Notes: generated by a model from the letters alone, not told the origin. A stretch of 64,000 nucleotides of DNA from CAWHOW01 sp963831005 (GCA_963831005.1 CAWHOW010000042.1:124001-188000); one strand, 5' to 3'. Counted from the first letter of the stretch, positions 46,780 through 56,615 are shown. Made by a program: numbers and translations.

Positions 46780-48137
46780 TTAACAGCATGCACATTCTTT
46801 TTTAACAAGTTTGTGCTGCTTAATGAAGTCGCAAATAACATCTTTAAGATCGGGTTTTCCAATTTCCTGGAGTTCGTAATCAACCTTTGTGCAAGGCTTG
46901 TTGATCTTGATGATGCGTTGCAGATCAATAGGAGTTGCAATAACCACTGAATCGCAATCGGTGTTGTTGATTGATTTTTCAAGGTCTTTTACCTGCTGAT
47001 CGCCATATCCCATAGCCGGCATTAATTTACCGATGTTAGGATAAATTTTGAATGTTTCAGCCAGTTTACCAACAACGAAAGGACGTGGGTCAACCAGTTC
47101 CTTAGCGCCGAATTTCATTGCTGCAACAGTTCCTGCGCCTAACTTCATTTCGCCGTGAGTTAAGGTCGGGCCGTCTTCAACAACTAGCACCCTCTTACCT
47201 CTTATCAGTTCAGGATTGTGAACTGTAAGCGGTGAAGCTGCATCAACTACTATTGCATTAGGATTAACCTTCTGAATGCTTTCCCTTACTGTCTGAATGT
47301 TTTCGGGTGATGCGCTGTCGATCTTATTGATAACAACAACATCAGCCATCCTTAACGTAGTTTCGCCGGGATAGTATGATAATTCATTACCCGGACGGTG
47401 TGGGTCGGTTACTGTAATAAGAAGGTCTGATTTATAGAATGGGAAGTCGTTGTTTCCGCCGTCCCAAAGAATAACATCAGCTTCTTTTTCTGCTTCGCGG
47501 AGTATGGCTTCATAATCAACCCCGGCATAAATAACATTGCCACGAACTACATGTGGTTCGTATTCTTCCATTTCTTCAATGGTGCATTTGTGCTTTTTCA
47601 GATCTTCAACAGTAGCAAAGCGCTGAACTTTCTGTGCCACCAAATCGCCGTAAGGCATTGGGTGACGAATTGCAACTACTTTTAATCCCTTTGCCATGAG
47701 CAGTTCAATTACCCTGCGAGAAGTTTGGCTCTTGCCACAACCTGTCCTGACCGCACCAACAGCAATAACCGGTTTCGTGCTTTTAACCTGGGTTTTGCCC
47801 GGCCCATTAGCATGAAATCAGCTCCTGCAGTATTAACGACTGATCCTACACTCATAACTCTTTGGTAAGGAACATCGCTGTACGCAAACACGCATATATC
47901 AACCTTAAGGTCTTTGATAAGACTTACCAGGTCGGCTTCAGCATGAATAGGAATACCCTTTGAATAGAGTTTTCCAGCCAGTTCAGCAGGGTATTTTCTT
48001 CCATCAATATCGGGGATCTGTGCGGCGGTGAATGCAACTACATTGAATTCATCGTTGTCTCTGAAATAGGTGTTAAAGTTGTGGAAGTCTCTTCCAGCAG
48101 CGCCTATTATGAGAACATTTTTCCTCTTGATTTCCAT
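46780..48137 (-). CDS. Cyclic 2,3-diphosphoglycerate synthetase-like GTPase (frameshift in sequence)
   Basis: A two-part frame that joins into 452 residues when one C is restored near 47801 (GGCCC to GGGCCC on the + strand). The N-terminal part is a Rossmann-like domain (NVLIIGAAGRDFHNFNTYFR). The join restores the P-loop AVGAVRTGCGKSQTS, then ILWDGGNNDFPFYKSDLLI and VINKID. The family is annotated as cyclic 2,3-diphosphoglycerate synthetase, although bacterial members probably do another reaction and often sit with carbamate kinase or carbamoyltransferases, as here. A cysteine-rich tail (ECACC) ends it. Confidence 0.82.
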
Positions 48138-48957
48138 AAAATACCCTCTTTTTTAATTTGGTAAATAATAATTTAATTGGGGCAAAGATATAAGTTTAAG
48201 TTTACCAAACAAATATTACAAAAAATATTCTTATTAACAATTGTTAGCAATAGTGCTGTACTTAGCGGAGGCTCTATTAGAAAGTCGTCAGACCACAGTT
48301 GGCAGTCTGCAAGTATTTAGTTGCGGGTTACTGGTTATTGGGTTATTGGGTTAATTGTTTTTTAACAGGAACACTGATGAAACTGAAAAAACTGATTTCC
48401 ACTGATTAAATTACCGATAACTGATTACTGAAAACCGTTTACTTTATTCTGCTTACTGCTGCTGCCTTCTGCTTACTTCTTCAATAGTTCACGCAAAGAA
48501 CGCAAAGGCGGCGCAAAGTTCGCAAAGAAATAGTTATTGGGTTATTGGGTTATTAACTGATGTTACGCAAACATATATTTTCCATATTTAGATTCCTCAT
48601 TTCTCCGCCAGCTGGCGGATCCATTCGGAATGACAGTGTTTATTTTTAGTGTGTGAGGGAGAAGATGTGCGCCCGCCTCCGGCGGGCGCACATCTTCTCC
48701 CTCCTCGTTTAAGCCTGATTATTGTCATTCCGAACGCCTGCCTACACTTCGCAGCGATGCGAGCCGGCAAGGCAGGCAGTGAGGAATCTAACTTTAACGC
48801 AGAATCAAATCATTTATGCGTAAAATCAGATAACAAGTCGTAAGTTGATTGATGACTGCAGACTGACGACTGTTGACTGCCTTCAATATAAATTCAAAGC
48901 CCCAAATTCCAACAAATATTCTTGGGACTTGAGGCTTGGGGTTTGAGTCTTTGGACT
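48138..48957. other. Gene-free 820-bp palindrome region
   Basis: No gene. It contains AGTCGTCAGACCACAG heptamer-type sequence (48285), GGTTATTGGGTTATTGGGTT direct repeats (48330 and 48534), a CGCAAAGAACGCAAAGG repeat (48491-48527), the nested palindrome at 48588-48790, GACTGNN heptamers (48846-48881) and a CTTGGGACTTG hairpin-family copy (48893-48957). Confidence 0.65.
48588..48790. repeat. Nested palindromic element with a 23-bp perfect hairpin
   Basis: The outer arms are TAGATTCCTCA / TGAGGAATCTA and TTCGGAATGACA / TGTCATTCCGAA. Inside lie the perfect palindrome CCGCCAGCTGGCGG (48605-48618) and a 23-bp perfect stem with a 3-nt loop (48655-48677 with 48681-48703). The GC content is far above its surroundings. 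Confidence 0.85.
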
Positions 48958-49572
48958 TTATTCAATCGTGATCTCCCATTGGGCAATAACGTGGGCATCG
49001 GGGTTGGAAATCATTAAATTGGTGCTGCTAAGGTTGCCTAACTGCGATGCATTAATGGTTTCGGTGGTATTGGCGGCAACTGTAATTGGCATTACCACGG
49101 GAACAATTGTTTTGGCTGTGGCAGCATTAACGGCCGAACTAAGATAAACCTGGAGGGCAACAGTGCTTTCGTTCTTAACTTTAATTTTATCGGCGGCGGC
49201 AAATGTATGTTTGCAAACACAATGCTGCGTTAAAGGTTTTAAATGCCCCGTGAAATGAACCTGGCTACCGGAACGAATGGTTGCCACATCAAAATAATCG
49301 GATATATGTTCGGGCGTGGTGCTGAAATGATTCATAAGCAAACCAAGTGTGCAATATTGCGAGTTGCAAATAGCTACACGCTCGGTTTCGAGCGAACCGC
49401 CCTTAACAGTTTTACTTTGTTTGCCCGATTTCTGGGTAGTATGGGCAGCAGTTAAAAGGTTATAGAAATTATCCACGTCGGATTTAACACTGGCCAGCGC
49501 TGTTATACCGTTAAGCACAGTGCCAAGCGCTTCAACTGCTGCAAGGCGTTCGTCCTGAGTGCCATTCTGGAA
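48958..49572 (-). CDS. Orphan array-associated protein, about 200 residues, start unclear
   Basis: From about FQNGTQDERLAAVEALGTVL the protein is helical with NFYNLLTAAHTTQKSGKQSK (residues 30-60). It then runs through ERVAICNSQYCTLGLLMNHF to a beta-rich end (HVIAQWEITIE). The His/Cys pattern CVCKHTF is notable. No ATG lies in frame between array F and this domain. The frame stays open through the array, so the N-terminus is either translated from repeat DNA or the gene has lost its start. The protein resembles in style those at 785 and 38867. Confidence 0.55.
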   Translation of the reverse strand, partial: FQNGTQDERLAAVEALGTVLNGITALASVKSDVDNFYNLLTAAHTTQKSGKQSKTVKGGSLETERVAICNSQYCTLGLLMNHFSTTPEHISDYFDVATIRSGSQVHFTGHLKPLTQHCVCKHTFAAADKIKVKNESTVALQVYLSSAVNAATAKTIVPVVMPITVAANTTETINASQLGNLSSTNLMISNPDAHVIAQWEITIE

Positions 49573-50024
49573 AGGAACCACTTTTGTGCAACTCTGAATA
49601 GGAGTTGATGGAAAGTAATCACTTTTGTGTAACTCTGAATAAGAGTTGGTAAAAAGCATTTGCTTTCCTGTAACTCCGAATAAGAGTTGGTAAAAAGCAT
49701 TTGCTTTCCTGTAACTCTGAATAAGAGTTGATAAAAAGCATTTGCTTTCCTGTAACTCCGAATAAGAGTTGGTAAAAAGCATTTGCTTTCCTGTAACTCT
49801 GAATAAGAGTTGATAAAAAGCATTTGCTTTCCTGTAACTCTGAATAAGAGTTGATAAAAAGCATTTGCTTTCCTGTAACTCTGAATAAGAGTTGGTAAAA
49901 AGCATTTGCTTTCCTGTAACTCTGAATAAGAGTTGGTAAAAAGCATTTGCTTTTGTGTTATACTGAATAAAAGTTGGTAAAAAGCATTTGCTTTCCCTCA
50001 ATTCTGAATAAAAGCAAGGCAAAA
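49573..50024. repeat. Tandem array F: eleven 41-bp units
   Basis: TCTGAATAAGAG-type motifs recur every 41 nt, eleven times. Each unit has two hairpins: AACTCT with AGAGTT, and AAAGCA with TGCTTT. Since 41 is not a multiple of three, three units pass through all frames, yet the leftward frame stays open through the whole array. The array lies directly upstream of the leftward 48958-49572 gene. Confidence 0.95.
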
Positions 50025-50241
50025 GCAAAAGTTTTTATAAAAATAGTAAACTGAATGATAAAAAAGGGTTAATTTTGGGATGAAAAATAAAACAAAACTC
50101 AATAGCTCAACTAAAAACTGAGGCAAATCTCCAAAAACGAATAGCATTGCCACAGTTTTTTAAGGAAGTAGTTGAGGGTATAAACAAGTTGGCGGCAATG
50201 GTATGAATTATAGAATTAAATTTATCTAATACAATAAAATT

Positions 50242-50850
50242 ATGGAAAGTAATGCAGAAACAATAACTGACATTGATGGTAATGTTTATCATACTGTGAC
50301 TATTGGGACACAGGTATGGTTGGTAGAAAATCTGAAAACCACAAAATATAATGATGGTACAGAGATTCCATTTATAGTAGATACGGCAGAAGCTTGGTAT
50401 GAGTTAAATAAACCAGGTTACTGCTGGTACAACGATGACATAACTAATAAAGATACTACTGGTGCTTTATATAATTTTCATGCTTTGAATACTGGTAAAC
50501 TTTGCCCCAAAGGTTGGCATGTACCTACAGATAAAGAATGGACTATTTTGATAGATTATCTTGGTGGTGAAAAAGTAGCAGGTGGAAAGATGAAAGAATC
50601 AGGCACATCACATTGGCTTAGTCCAAATACAGGTGCAACAAATGCAAGTGGTTTTACAGCTTTGCATGCTGGTTTTCGTGGTAAAACAGGTTTTATTCCT
50701 TTAAGCATTGGCACTGCATTATTTTGGAGTAGCACAGCGTTTGACAAAATAGACGGTTGGTCTCGTTATTTGTTATTCGATAGCGAAGCAATTGGACGCA
50801 ATAATGGTGGAAAGTATCACGGGTTCTCTATCAGATGTTTGAAGGATTGA
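50242..50850 (+). CDS. FISUMP-domain protein
   Basis: A 202-residue protein that is almost wholly one Fibrobacter succinogenes major paralogous (FISUMP) domain. It has YHTVTIGTQVWLVENLKTTK, CWYNDD, GALYNFHAL, CPKGWHVPTDKEWT and a GFSIRCLKD end. Such domains are usually on exported lipoproteins; this one has no signal peptide and starts MESNAETITDIDG, so it may be cytosolic or a cut-down relative. Its function is unknown. A glycine-rich WSSTAFD segment near residue 160 is typical. Confidence 0.85.
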   Translation: MESNAETITDIDGNVYHTVTIGTQVWLVENLKTTKYNDGTEIPFIVDTAEAWYELNKPGYCWYNDDITNKDTTGALYNFHALNTGKLCPKGWHVPTDKEWTILIDYLGGEKVAGGKMKESGTSHWLSPNTGATNASGFTALHAGFRGKTGFIPLSIGTALFWSSTAFDKIDGWSRYLLFDSEAIGRNNGGKYHGFSIRCLKD

Positions 50851-51223
50851 TTCGACAAGTTTATATTAGACAGACAGCAGATAATACCACTACCGCTAAC
50901 TTAGCATTGCTTCAATGGCGGGTGCGCTTCGAGACGTCCCGTGTCATCCTGAGGAGCGAAGCGTCTCGAAGGAAAGCGGGACTACTCGACGTGACAGACG
51001 TTGCAGCGCAGTGTACCCTGATAGCTATCAGGGAATAGCAAGGCGGACACGAAGTAGGATAGAAAAGAGCAAACAGATGAGAGAAAATAGAAAAGCTTTA
51101 TATTATAGAATCAATTTGCTATTTAATATTTGCTATTATCAATTTTCTATAAAATTAAAAAAGTCCGCCACTGCAAGCAATGCTTAATCGTTGGTGGCTA
51201 TAAATGTTAATTAAAGTAATTCA
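50851..51223. other. Repeat-bearing gap with an LCTCGAAG-type palindrome
   Basis: The segment 50899-51007 (GCTAACTTAGCATTGCTTCA onward, with CGCTTCGAGACG facing CGTCTCGAAG) is a copy of 52190-52325. The inverted repeat AGCGGGAC / GTCCCG also appears. A short ORF from 50915 is a shadow of this repeat. Confidence 0.6.
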
Positions 51224-52150
51224 ATGAAAAGACTTATAACATTTTTATTCATTTTTAAATTATCATTGACATTTTCTCAAAACTTCAATGATAAAATAAT
51301 CACTTTGACTGGAGATACAATTAAATGCCAGATTTCATCTTTAACTGACAAGTGTATTTTCTACAATCTACAAAAGGATAAGGGCACAGACAATGAGTAT
51401 ATCTTCTTTACAAAGGTTAAGGACTATGCTCTTAATAAAGACAGCAAACCGAAAATAGAATTGAAATACAGCCAAGATAATTCCATAATCCCTGCAAACA
51501 TGGATAGTTTAACTGCATTAGAAAAGATTTTAGATTCAAAAGAGAAGGTATCAGACTCAATAGCAAATATTCCATTCAGATTTAATAATTCTTATGCGAT
51601 TAATATTGAAGCATTAATTGTACGTGACATTAAGTTAACTTATACTCATTGGCTTTTTAACAGGAGCTACTTAGAAACTATGCTTTCTTATAATTTCCCT
51701 TTTGATAAAGGTGGACGTGGAGAGAATAGAGACCCATTTAATTATTATGGTCGCATACAGTTAAGAGCAGGTTTAAAAAATTATTATAAAAGTAAGTCTT
51801 ATATAAGCCCTATGCTATTATTCGGTTATGGCTATTTTAACAATGGATGGGTTTCTGAAATAGGGTTTGGTCATGCTGACCCTCCTCGCCCATCTTGGCT
51901 TATAACTCGCAGCGAAATAGAAAGTGAGATACTTTTGAAATTCGGAAAGACATTACATCACAAACATATTATGCACGACCTTTATTATGGTTTAGGTTAC
52001 AGGTATAAGATTATGAAAGATGATATTCATGAAGTAAGTGGAGGAGAGAGTAATATTACTACCTATCCTGTTGGAGCAGCAGCAAAACGGACACTTTACT
52101 CTGGCATGATTGAACTTCATTTAGGTTATCAGATTGGGTATTGCAAGTAA
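51224..52150 (+). CDS. Exported outer-membrane-barrel-like protein
   Basis: A 308-residue protein with signal peptide MKRLITFLFIFKLSLTFSQ. Residues 25-75 form a small beta-domain (DKIITLTGDTIKCQISSLTD). Residues 110-308 carry alternating aromatic strands (YTHWLFNRSYLETMLSYNF, YISPMLLFGYGYFN) and end YSGMIELHLGYQIGYCK, as expected for an outer-membrane beta-barrel. No named family was recognised. Confidence 0.65.
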   Translation: MKRLITFLFIFKLSLTFSQNFNDKIITLTGDTIKCQISSLTDKCIFYNLQKDKGTDNEYIFFTKVKDYALNKDSKPKIELKYSQDNSIIPANMDSLTALEKILDSKEKVSDSIANIPFRFNNSYAINIEALIVRDIKLTYTHWLFNRSYLETMLSYNFPFDKGGRGENRDPFNYYGRIQLRAGLKNYYKSKSYISPMLLFGYGYFNNGWVSEIGFGHADPPRPSWLITRSEIESEILLKFGKTLHHKHIMHDLYYGLGYRYKIMKDDIHEVSGGESNITTYPVGAAAKRTLYSGMIELHLGYQIGYCK

Positions 52151-52189
52151 TTCGCGACAAATGGAATTAATCACAAGACATTTACGAAA

Positions 52190-52325
52190 CGCTAACTTAG
52201 CATTGCTTCAATGGCGGGTGCGCTTCGAGACGTCCCGCGTCATAATGGGTAGTTATGAGTCATACTGAGGAGCGTAGCGTCTCGAAGCATCGAAAGAAAG
52301 CGGGACTCCTCAGCGTGACAGACGT
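52190..52325. repeat. Second copy of the GCTTCGAGACG repeat
   Basis: Starting ACGCTAACTTAGCATTGCTT, it matches 50899-51007 with a small insertion near 52245. CGCTTCGAGACG and CGTCTCGAAG form the central inverted repeat. The copies flank the barrel-like gene at 51224-52150 in direct orientation. Confidence 0.8.
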
Positions 52326-52345
52326 TGCAGGTATATAAACAAAAT

Positions 52346-52954
52346 ATGATTAAACTTTCACACCTTATATTATTATGCATAGCATTTCTTTTTAATGCCT
52401 GCCAACCACACCGGCAAGGTATTACCGCTAACCGTATTGATATTAAAATAAATATTGCAGCTCATGTTATACCGGTAAAAGAAACAGAAAAGAAGCATAC
52501 CGGTAAATCAACTAAGCACCAACAGCCAACAGATGATGGCAAATATCAAATGAATAAAAAACTAGATTTTGCAAGAATTAATGTCAACATTAAAGATACA
52601 TCCCTTGTTCGATTAATTGATAAAATATGCGCCGTTTCGGTGCTTCCCGACACATCGTGGATCAATAAGCAACAACAAAAACTGGGCAGCGATTGGGATA
52701 TAGTTGTAGGCGACAATGAATATTATAACCAATTGGCAATAGATACACTTAATATTAATAATATACCAACCTATTTTGCTCCACGGGAAAAAAGATTCAT
52801 CAGGTTTGTAAAAGCCGACAAATCAAGTTTTACAATTGATCTGGCAAAAATGCCAGATGCTTGGGGATTGATATTATTTAACGGGCATGATAACCCGGTT
52901 TTAAGCAACAGCACAGATATTCCTTACGAATTGAAAGAAATATATAAAAAATAA
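52346..52954 (+). CDS. Putative lipoprotein, 202 residues
   Basis: The lipoprotein signal is MIKLSHLILLCIAFLFNAC with the lipobox cysteine at residue 19. The mature part is basic and then mixed alpha/beta (DTSWINKQQQKLGSDWDIVV, KRFIRFVKADKSSFTIDLAK). No family is recognised. The start at 52346 is chosen over an upstream non-ATG start because it gives a clean signal sequence. Confidence 0.65.
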   Translation: MIKLSHLILLCIAFLFNACQPHRQGITANRIDIKINIAAHVIPVKETEKKHTGKSTKHQQPTDDGKYQMNKKLDFARINVNIKDTSLVRLIDKICAVSVLPDTSWINKQQQKLGSDWDIVVGDNEYYNQLAIDTLNINNIPTYFAPREKRFIRFVKADKSSFTIDLAKMPDAWGLILFNGHDNPVLSNSTDIPYELKEIYKK

Positions 52955-53186
52955 ACTTTCCTTCAATGTCCTTTTAACAGTAATGAAGCCTGACGACTTT
53001 AGCCTGACGACTTATAACTAACGACTTTCAACTCTCAAAGCAACTAATCAGTAATTTTAACGTCTTTAAAAAAAATACACTTACACTACGTCGGTATATG
53101 TACTTTCGCTTTTAACATTTTTTAATATCTTTGAAAACATTAAATTAATAAGTGTTTTATTATTTTTGCCAATAAATTCTACACGT

Positions 53187-54620
53187 ATGAAATCTCTGAC
53201 TACCAGAACTGCACTGCTTTTCCTGATGATGCTCTTTACTGCTTATACTTTTGCCGACAAGCCGAAATATCTTATTAAAGCAACCATTCACGGGCTTAAG
53301 GATACCATCTGTTTCCTTGGGAATTATTATGGCGACAAGCAATACATAAAAGATACAGCCAAAGTTGATTCGAAAGGAAACTGCGAATTCAAAGGCGATG
53401 AGAAACTCCCCGGAGGGATTTACCTTGTGGTGGTTCCATCGAAAAGGTATTTTGAACTTATCATTGATAATGAACAGACTTTTTCTGTTGAAACCGACAC
53501 CTCTGATTTTGTGGGTAAGATGAAAATTAAAGGCTCCGTTGATAACCAGATGTTTTATGATTACCTTAGATTTGTTGACAAAGAACAAAAGGAAGCCGAA
53601 CCATTAAGGGCACTGCTGAAGAAAGTAAAGAACAATAAGGATTCGACCAAGCAGTTGCAGGACAAGCTTGCAGTTATTGACAAGGACGTTCAGAATTACA
53701 AACTCGATTTTATTGTCAAGCATCCTGATTCTTTCCAGGCAAAGGTGTTCAATGCATCCCGCGAACCAGATATTCCTGAAGCTCCCCTCCTTCCTAACGG
53801 CAAGAAGGATTCCTCTTTTGCTTACAAATATTACAAGCAGCATTTCTTTGATTACATCGACCTTACGGATGACAGGCTGTTAAGAACTCCTGTTTTTCAT
53901 AATAAACTGAAGCAGTATATCACTACAGTTGTTGTGCAGTATCCCGATTCAATTATCAAGGAGGCTGATACTCTGGTAGCAAAGACCAAGGGAAATAAGG
54001 AAATGTTCAAGTATGTGGTTTGGTATGTTACTAATTGGTCGGAGTCGTCGAACATCATGGGATTCGATGCTATTTTCGTTCACATGGTCGAGAAGTATTA
54101 CAATACAAATCAGGCATATTGGGTTACTCCTACTAATCTTGAAAAGATGACCAACAGGGCAAAAGTTCTGAAAGGGCTTCTATTGGGAGGCAAGATTCCG
54201 AATGTAACCATGCAGGATACAAGTAATGTTTATGTAACGCTTTACAATGTGCAGGCTAAATATACCATACTTTATTTCTGGGACCCTACCTGCGGGCATT
54301 GCCAGAAAGAAACTCCCAAGCTGAGAAGCATGTACGACAGTTTGAAAGCGCTGAAAAGAAACGTTGAGGTGTATGCCGTTTGCGCCGACCCGAATTTAAA
54401 AAAGGAATGGAAGAAATACATCATTGAGCACAAGCTCGACTGGATAAATGTAATGGATGCGCAAAATGTTACCGGTTTCCACACCACCTATGATATCTTC
54501 AGCACTCCTGTAATTTATCTGCTCGACGAGAATAAAATTATACTTGCAAAACGATTAAGCGTTGAACAACTTAAAGAGTTTCTTGACAGATTGTTCAAGA
54601 AAGATGCGAAACCTAAATAA
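53187..54620 (+). CDS. TlpA-like thioredoxin-fold protein with DUF4369/DUF5106
   Basis: A 477-residue exported protein. The signal peptide is MKSLTTRTALLFLMMLFTAYTFA. DUF4369 covers about residues 28-125 (YLIKATIHGLKDTICFLGNY), DUF5106-like sequence about 180-330, and a thioredoxin/AhpC-TSA domain 335-475 with the redox pair Cys369/Cys372 in DPTCGHCQKETPKL. Such proteins act in periplasmic disulfide exchange or cytochrome maturation. A cis-Pro is seen in FSTPVIYLL. The start at 53187 follows the signal peptide logic. Confidence 0.88.
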   Translation: MKSLTTRTALLFLMMLFTAYTFADKPKYLIKATIHGLKDTICFLGNYYGDKQYIKDTAKVDSKGNCEFKGDEKLPGGIYLVVVPSKRYFELIIDNEQTFSVETDTSDFVGKMKIKGSVDNQMFYDYLRFVDKEQKEAEPLRALLKKVKNNKDSTKQLQDKLAVIDKDVQNYKLDFIVKHPDSFQAKVFNASREPDIPEAPLLPNGKKDSSFAYKYYKQHFFDYIDLTDDRLLRTPVFHNKLKQYITTVVVQYPDSIIKEADTLVAKTKGNKEMFKYVVWYVTNWSESSNIMGFDAIFVHMVEKYYNTNQAYWVTPTNLEKMTNRAKVLKGLLLGGKIPNVTMQDTSNVYVTLYNVQAKYTILYFWDPTCGHCQKETPKLRSMYDSLKALKRNVEVYAVCADPNLKKEWKKYIIEHKLDWINVMDAQNVTGFHTTYDIFSTPVIYLLDENKIILAKRLSVEQLKEFLDRLFKKDAKPK

Positions 54621-54701
54621 TTGGTATCTTCTCTGTGGCGCTCTGTGCATTCTCTGCGTCCTCTGCGGTTAAATTATATGAATATTAAAGTCAGAAAGAA
54701 A

Positions 54702-56237
54702 TTACTGATGTTCTTTCTTTAAGAGGTCATTTACAGTTTTAACAGGATTAAAGGTAATAACCGGCACTTCCACGAAAACTGTTATCCAGTGTGCCATAGC
54801 GCCATTCCATAAACCGGGAAGTTCAAGCGCTTTCAAATCTCTTCCGTCTTTTGATTTAACAGAAATAAAACCTGTATTGGGATCGGAATAATTCAGCAAG
54901 TTGAATTTCTTTCCCTGATAATCATTTACGCCACAAACCAAGTCAACCGGATTAAAATGGGTAGAACTATTAAATATTTCTTTTTGTTTGGCATCAGCTA
55001 GATTCACCTGCGAAGACTCAACTATTTGCAATGACACTTCATTATTATTCTTTACCCAGAAAGGTCCGCCTCCGGGTTCTCCTTCATTCTTCACCATGCC
55101 GCAAACACGCACAGGCCTGTTTAGTTTTGAGAAAAGAAATTTTATTGTTTTATCCTTTTCGTTTATTGGAATATTCTCTGTTGGGATCTTTAAAACCCTG
55201 TCAGCATATTCAATAATAGTTTTCAACCTTTCATCACTGATATCATCAGATGCTAAATCATTAAGATACTCATGGATCTGCTGTTGTATCTCTATCAGGT
55301 AAGCAGCTATGACCTTTTTATATAAATAAGTTTCTCCTTTCAGTCTGTCGGGTACAATATTATCAATGTTCTTAATGAAGATAATATCCCCTTGAAGGTC
55401 GTTAAGGTTTTCAATAAGCGCACCATGTCCGCCGGGTCTGAAAACCAAAGAACCATCATTTTCGCGAAAAGGTCCATTATTCATATCAACAGCAATAGTA
55501 TCCGTAGAAGGCTTCTGAATGGAATAATTAATATTGAATTTCACATCCAGCAAAGCTTCATAGTCTTTCAGAACTGAATCTAAAAGCTGATTAAATATAT
55601 CAATATGTTCAGGCGAAATTGTAAAATGCAGGTTGGAGATATTTTGTTCATTCCTGCAATAATTGGCTGCTTCAACAAAATGCTCCTCGAATGCAGTCCG
55701 CGAAACATTTTCATATTTATGAAACTTCAATAAACCTTTAGGCAGCGATGCATAATTCAGCCCCTTTTCCAGCAAAAGATAATCAATAATTACATTAAAT
55801 TTATTTTCATGCAAGCAATCCTCACTGCTGATGTTATCTTTTTTTAACGCATTTATTAAATCATTATAAAAGGCAAAGCGCTTTAGTCCATTAAAGAATT
55901 CGGAAACAGATTTATTCTTTTCCAAATAATCACTTGCATTATCATTTGCATTATAATTCTCATTGAAAGAAAACAAGGATTTAAACATGCGGCTGGCAGC
56001 GCCTGAGGCAGGAACAAATTTTATTATTTCTTTCCCAGCATTTACGCTGTCAAATAATTTAACTAAGGATTCAATTTTCGATTTATCGAATTTATCTATT
56101 CCTTTATTATCAATTGTTGCAGGTGAATAAAGCTGCATGAAAGGAAAACCATTCCTGAAGAACGCTAATTGTTTCTCAATGTCATTGCTATCAATCCCTT
56201 TTTCTTTAATTTGCTTTAAATCTGATTTATTAAGCAT
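54702..56237 (-). CDS. DUF4301 protein
   Basis: A 511-residue protein matching DUF4301, a Bacteroidota family related to nucleotidyltransferase-like folds. It begins MLNKSDLKQIKEKGIDSNDI. Typical segments are KFVPASGAASRMFKSLFSF (about 70-88), FRPGGHGALIENLN (about 275-288) and GGPFWVKNNNEVSLQIVESS (about 385). The frame is open upstream through the tRNA-Leu(GAG) gene, so the ATG at 56237 is the correct start. Function is unknown. Confidence 0.85.
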   Translation of the reverse strand: MLNKSDLKQIKEKGIDSNDIEKQLAFFRNGFPFMQLYSPATIDNKGIDKFDKSKIESLVKLFDSVNAGKEIIKFVPASGAASRMFKSLFSFNENYNANDNASDYLEKNKSVSEFFNGLKRFAFYNDLINALKKDNISSEDCLHENKFNVIIDYLLLEKGLNYASLPKGLLKFHKYENVSRTAFEEHFVEAANYCRNEQNISNLHFTISPEHIDIFNQLLDSVLKDYEALLDVKFNINYSIQKPSTDTIAVDMNNGPFRENDGSLVFRPGGHGALIENLNDLQGDIIFIKNIDNIVPDRLKGETYLYKKVIAAYLIEIQQQIHEYLNDLASDDISDERLKTIIEYADRVLKIPTENIPINEKDKTIKFLFSKLNRPVRVCGMVKNEGEPGGGPFWVKNNNEVSLQIVESSQVNLADAKQKEIFNSSTHFNPVDLVCGVNDYQGKKFNLLNYSDPNTGFISVKSKDGRDLKALELPGLWNGAMAHWITVFVEVPVITFNPVKTVNDLLKKEHQ

Positions 56238-56305
56238 ATTAATGCAGTTTTTAATGATTTTGGTAAATTTATAAATAATTATTATAAATTTGCAAAACAT
56301 TTTTT

Positions 56306-56389
56306 GCCCAGGTGGTGGAATTGGTAGACATACCAGCTTGAGGGGCTGGCGCTCGTTCGGGCATGCAAGTTCGAGTCTTGTCCTGGGCA
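56306..56389 (+). tRNA. tRNA-Leu(GAG)
   Basis: An 84-nt class II tRNA. The acceptor stem is GCCCAGG / CCTGGGC with discriminator A. The anticodon stem CCAGC / GCTGG encloses TTGAGGG, so the anticodon is GAG. The long variable arm GCTCGTTCGGGC and the T arm with GTTCGAGTC are present. CCA is not encoded. Confidence 0.95.
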
Positions 56390-56482
56390 CTCTTATTAAA
56401 TATGGAATAGCAGATGGCAAAAGTCAAATGTTGTGAGTATTGATTTTGCCATTTTCTATTTTAAAATGTAGTTTGACATAAT

Positions 56483-56566
56483 GCCCGGGTGGCGGAATTG
56501 GTAGACGCGCTAGTTTCAGGGACTAGTATTCGCAAGGATGTGCAGGTTCGAGTCCTGTTCCGGGCA
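56483..56566 (+). tRNA. tRNA-Leu(CAG)
   Basis: An 84-nt class II tRNA. Acceptor GCCCGGG / TCCGGGC-like pairing with discriminator A; anticodon stem CTAGT / ACTAG around TTCAGGG gives anticodon CAG. A long variable arm and GGTTCGAGTCC T arm follow. It lies 93 nt downstream of tRNA-Leu(GAG), so the two are probably one transcript. Confidence 0.95.
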
Positions 56567-56576
56567 CAATAAAAAG

Positions 56577-56615
56577 AAAGAGCCTTATAAATCAACATTT
56601 ATAAGGCTCTTTCTT
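56577..56615. terminator. Strong bidirectional terminator after the tRNAs
   Basis: AGAGCCTTATAAA pairs perfectly with TTTATAAGGCTCT around TCAACA, with A/T runs on both sides. It serves the tRNA pair and the convergent surface-protein gene. Confidence 0.92.

Noticed and set aside
50835..51187. Two short ORFs downstream of the FISUMP gene
   Set aside because: They lie within a dispersed palindromic repeat whose second copy is at 52190-52325, and they have no conserved product.
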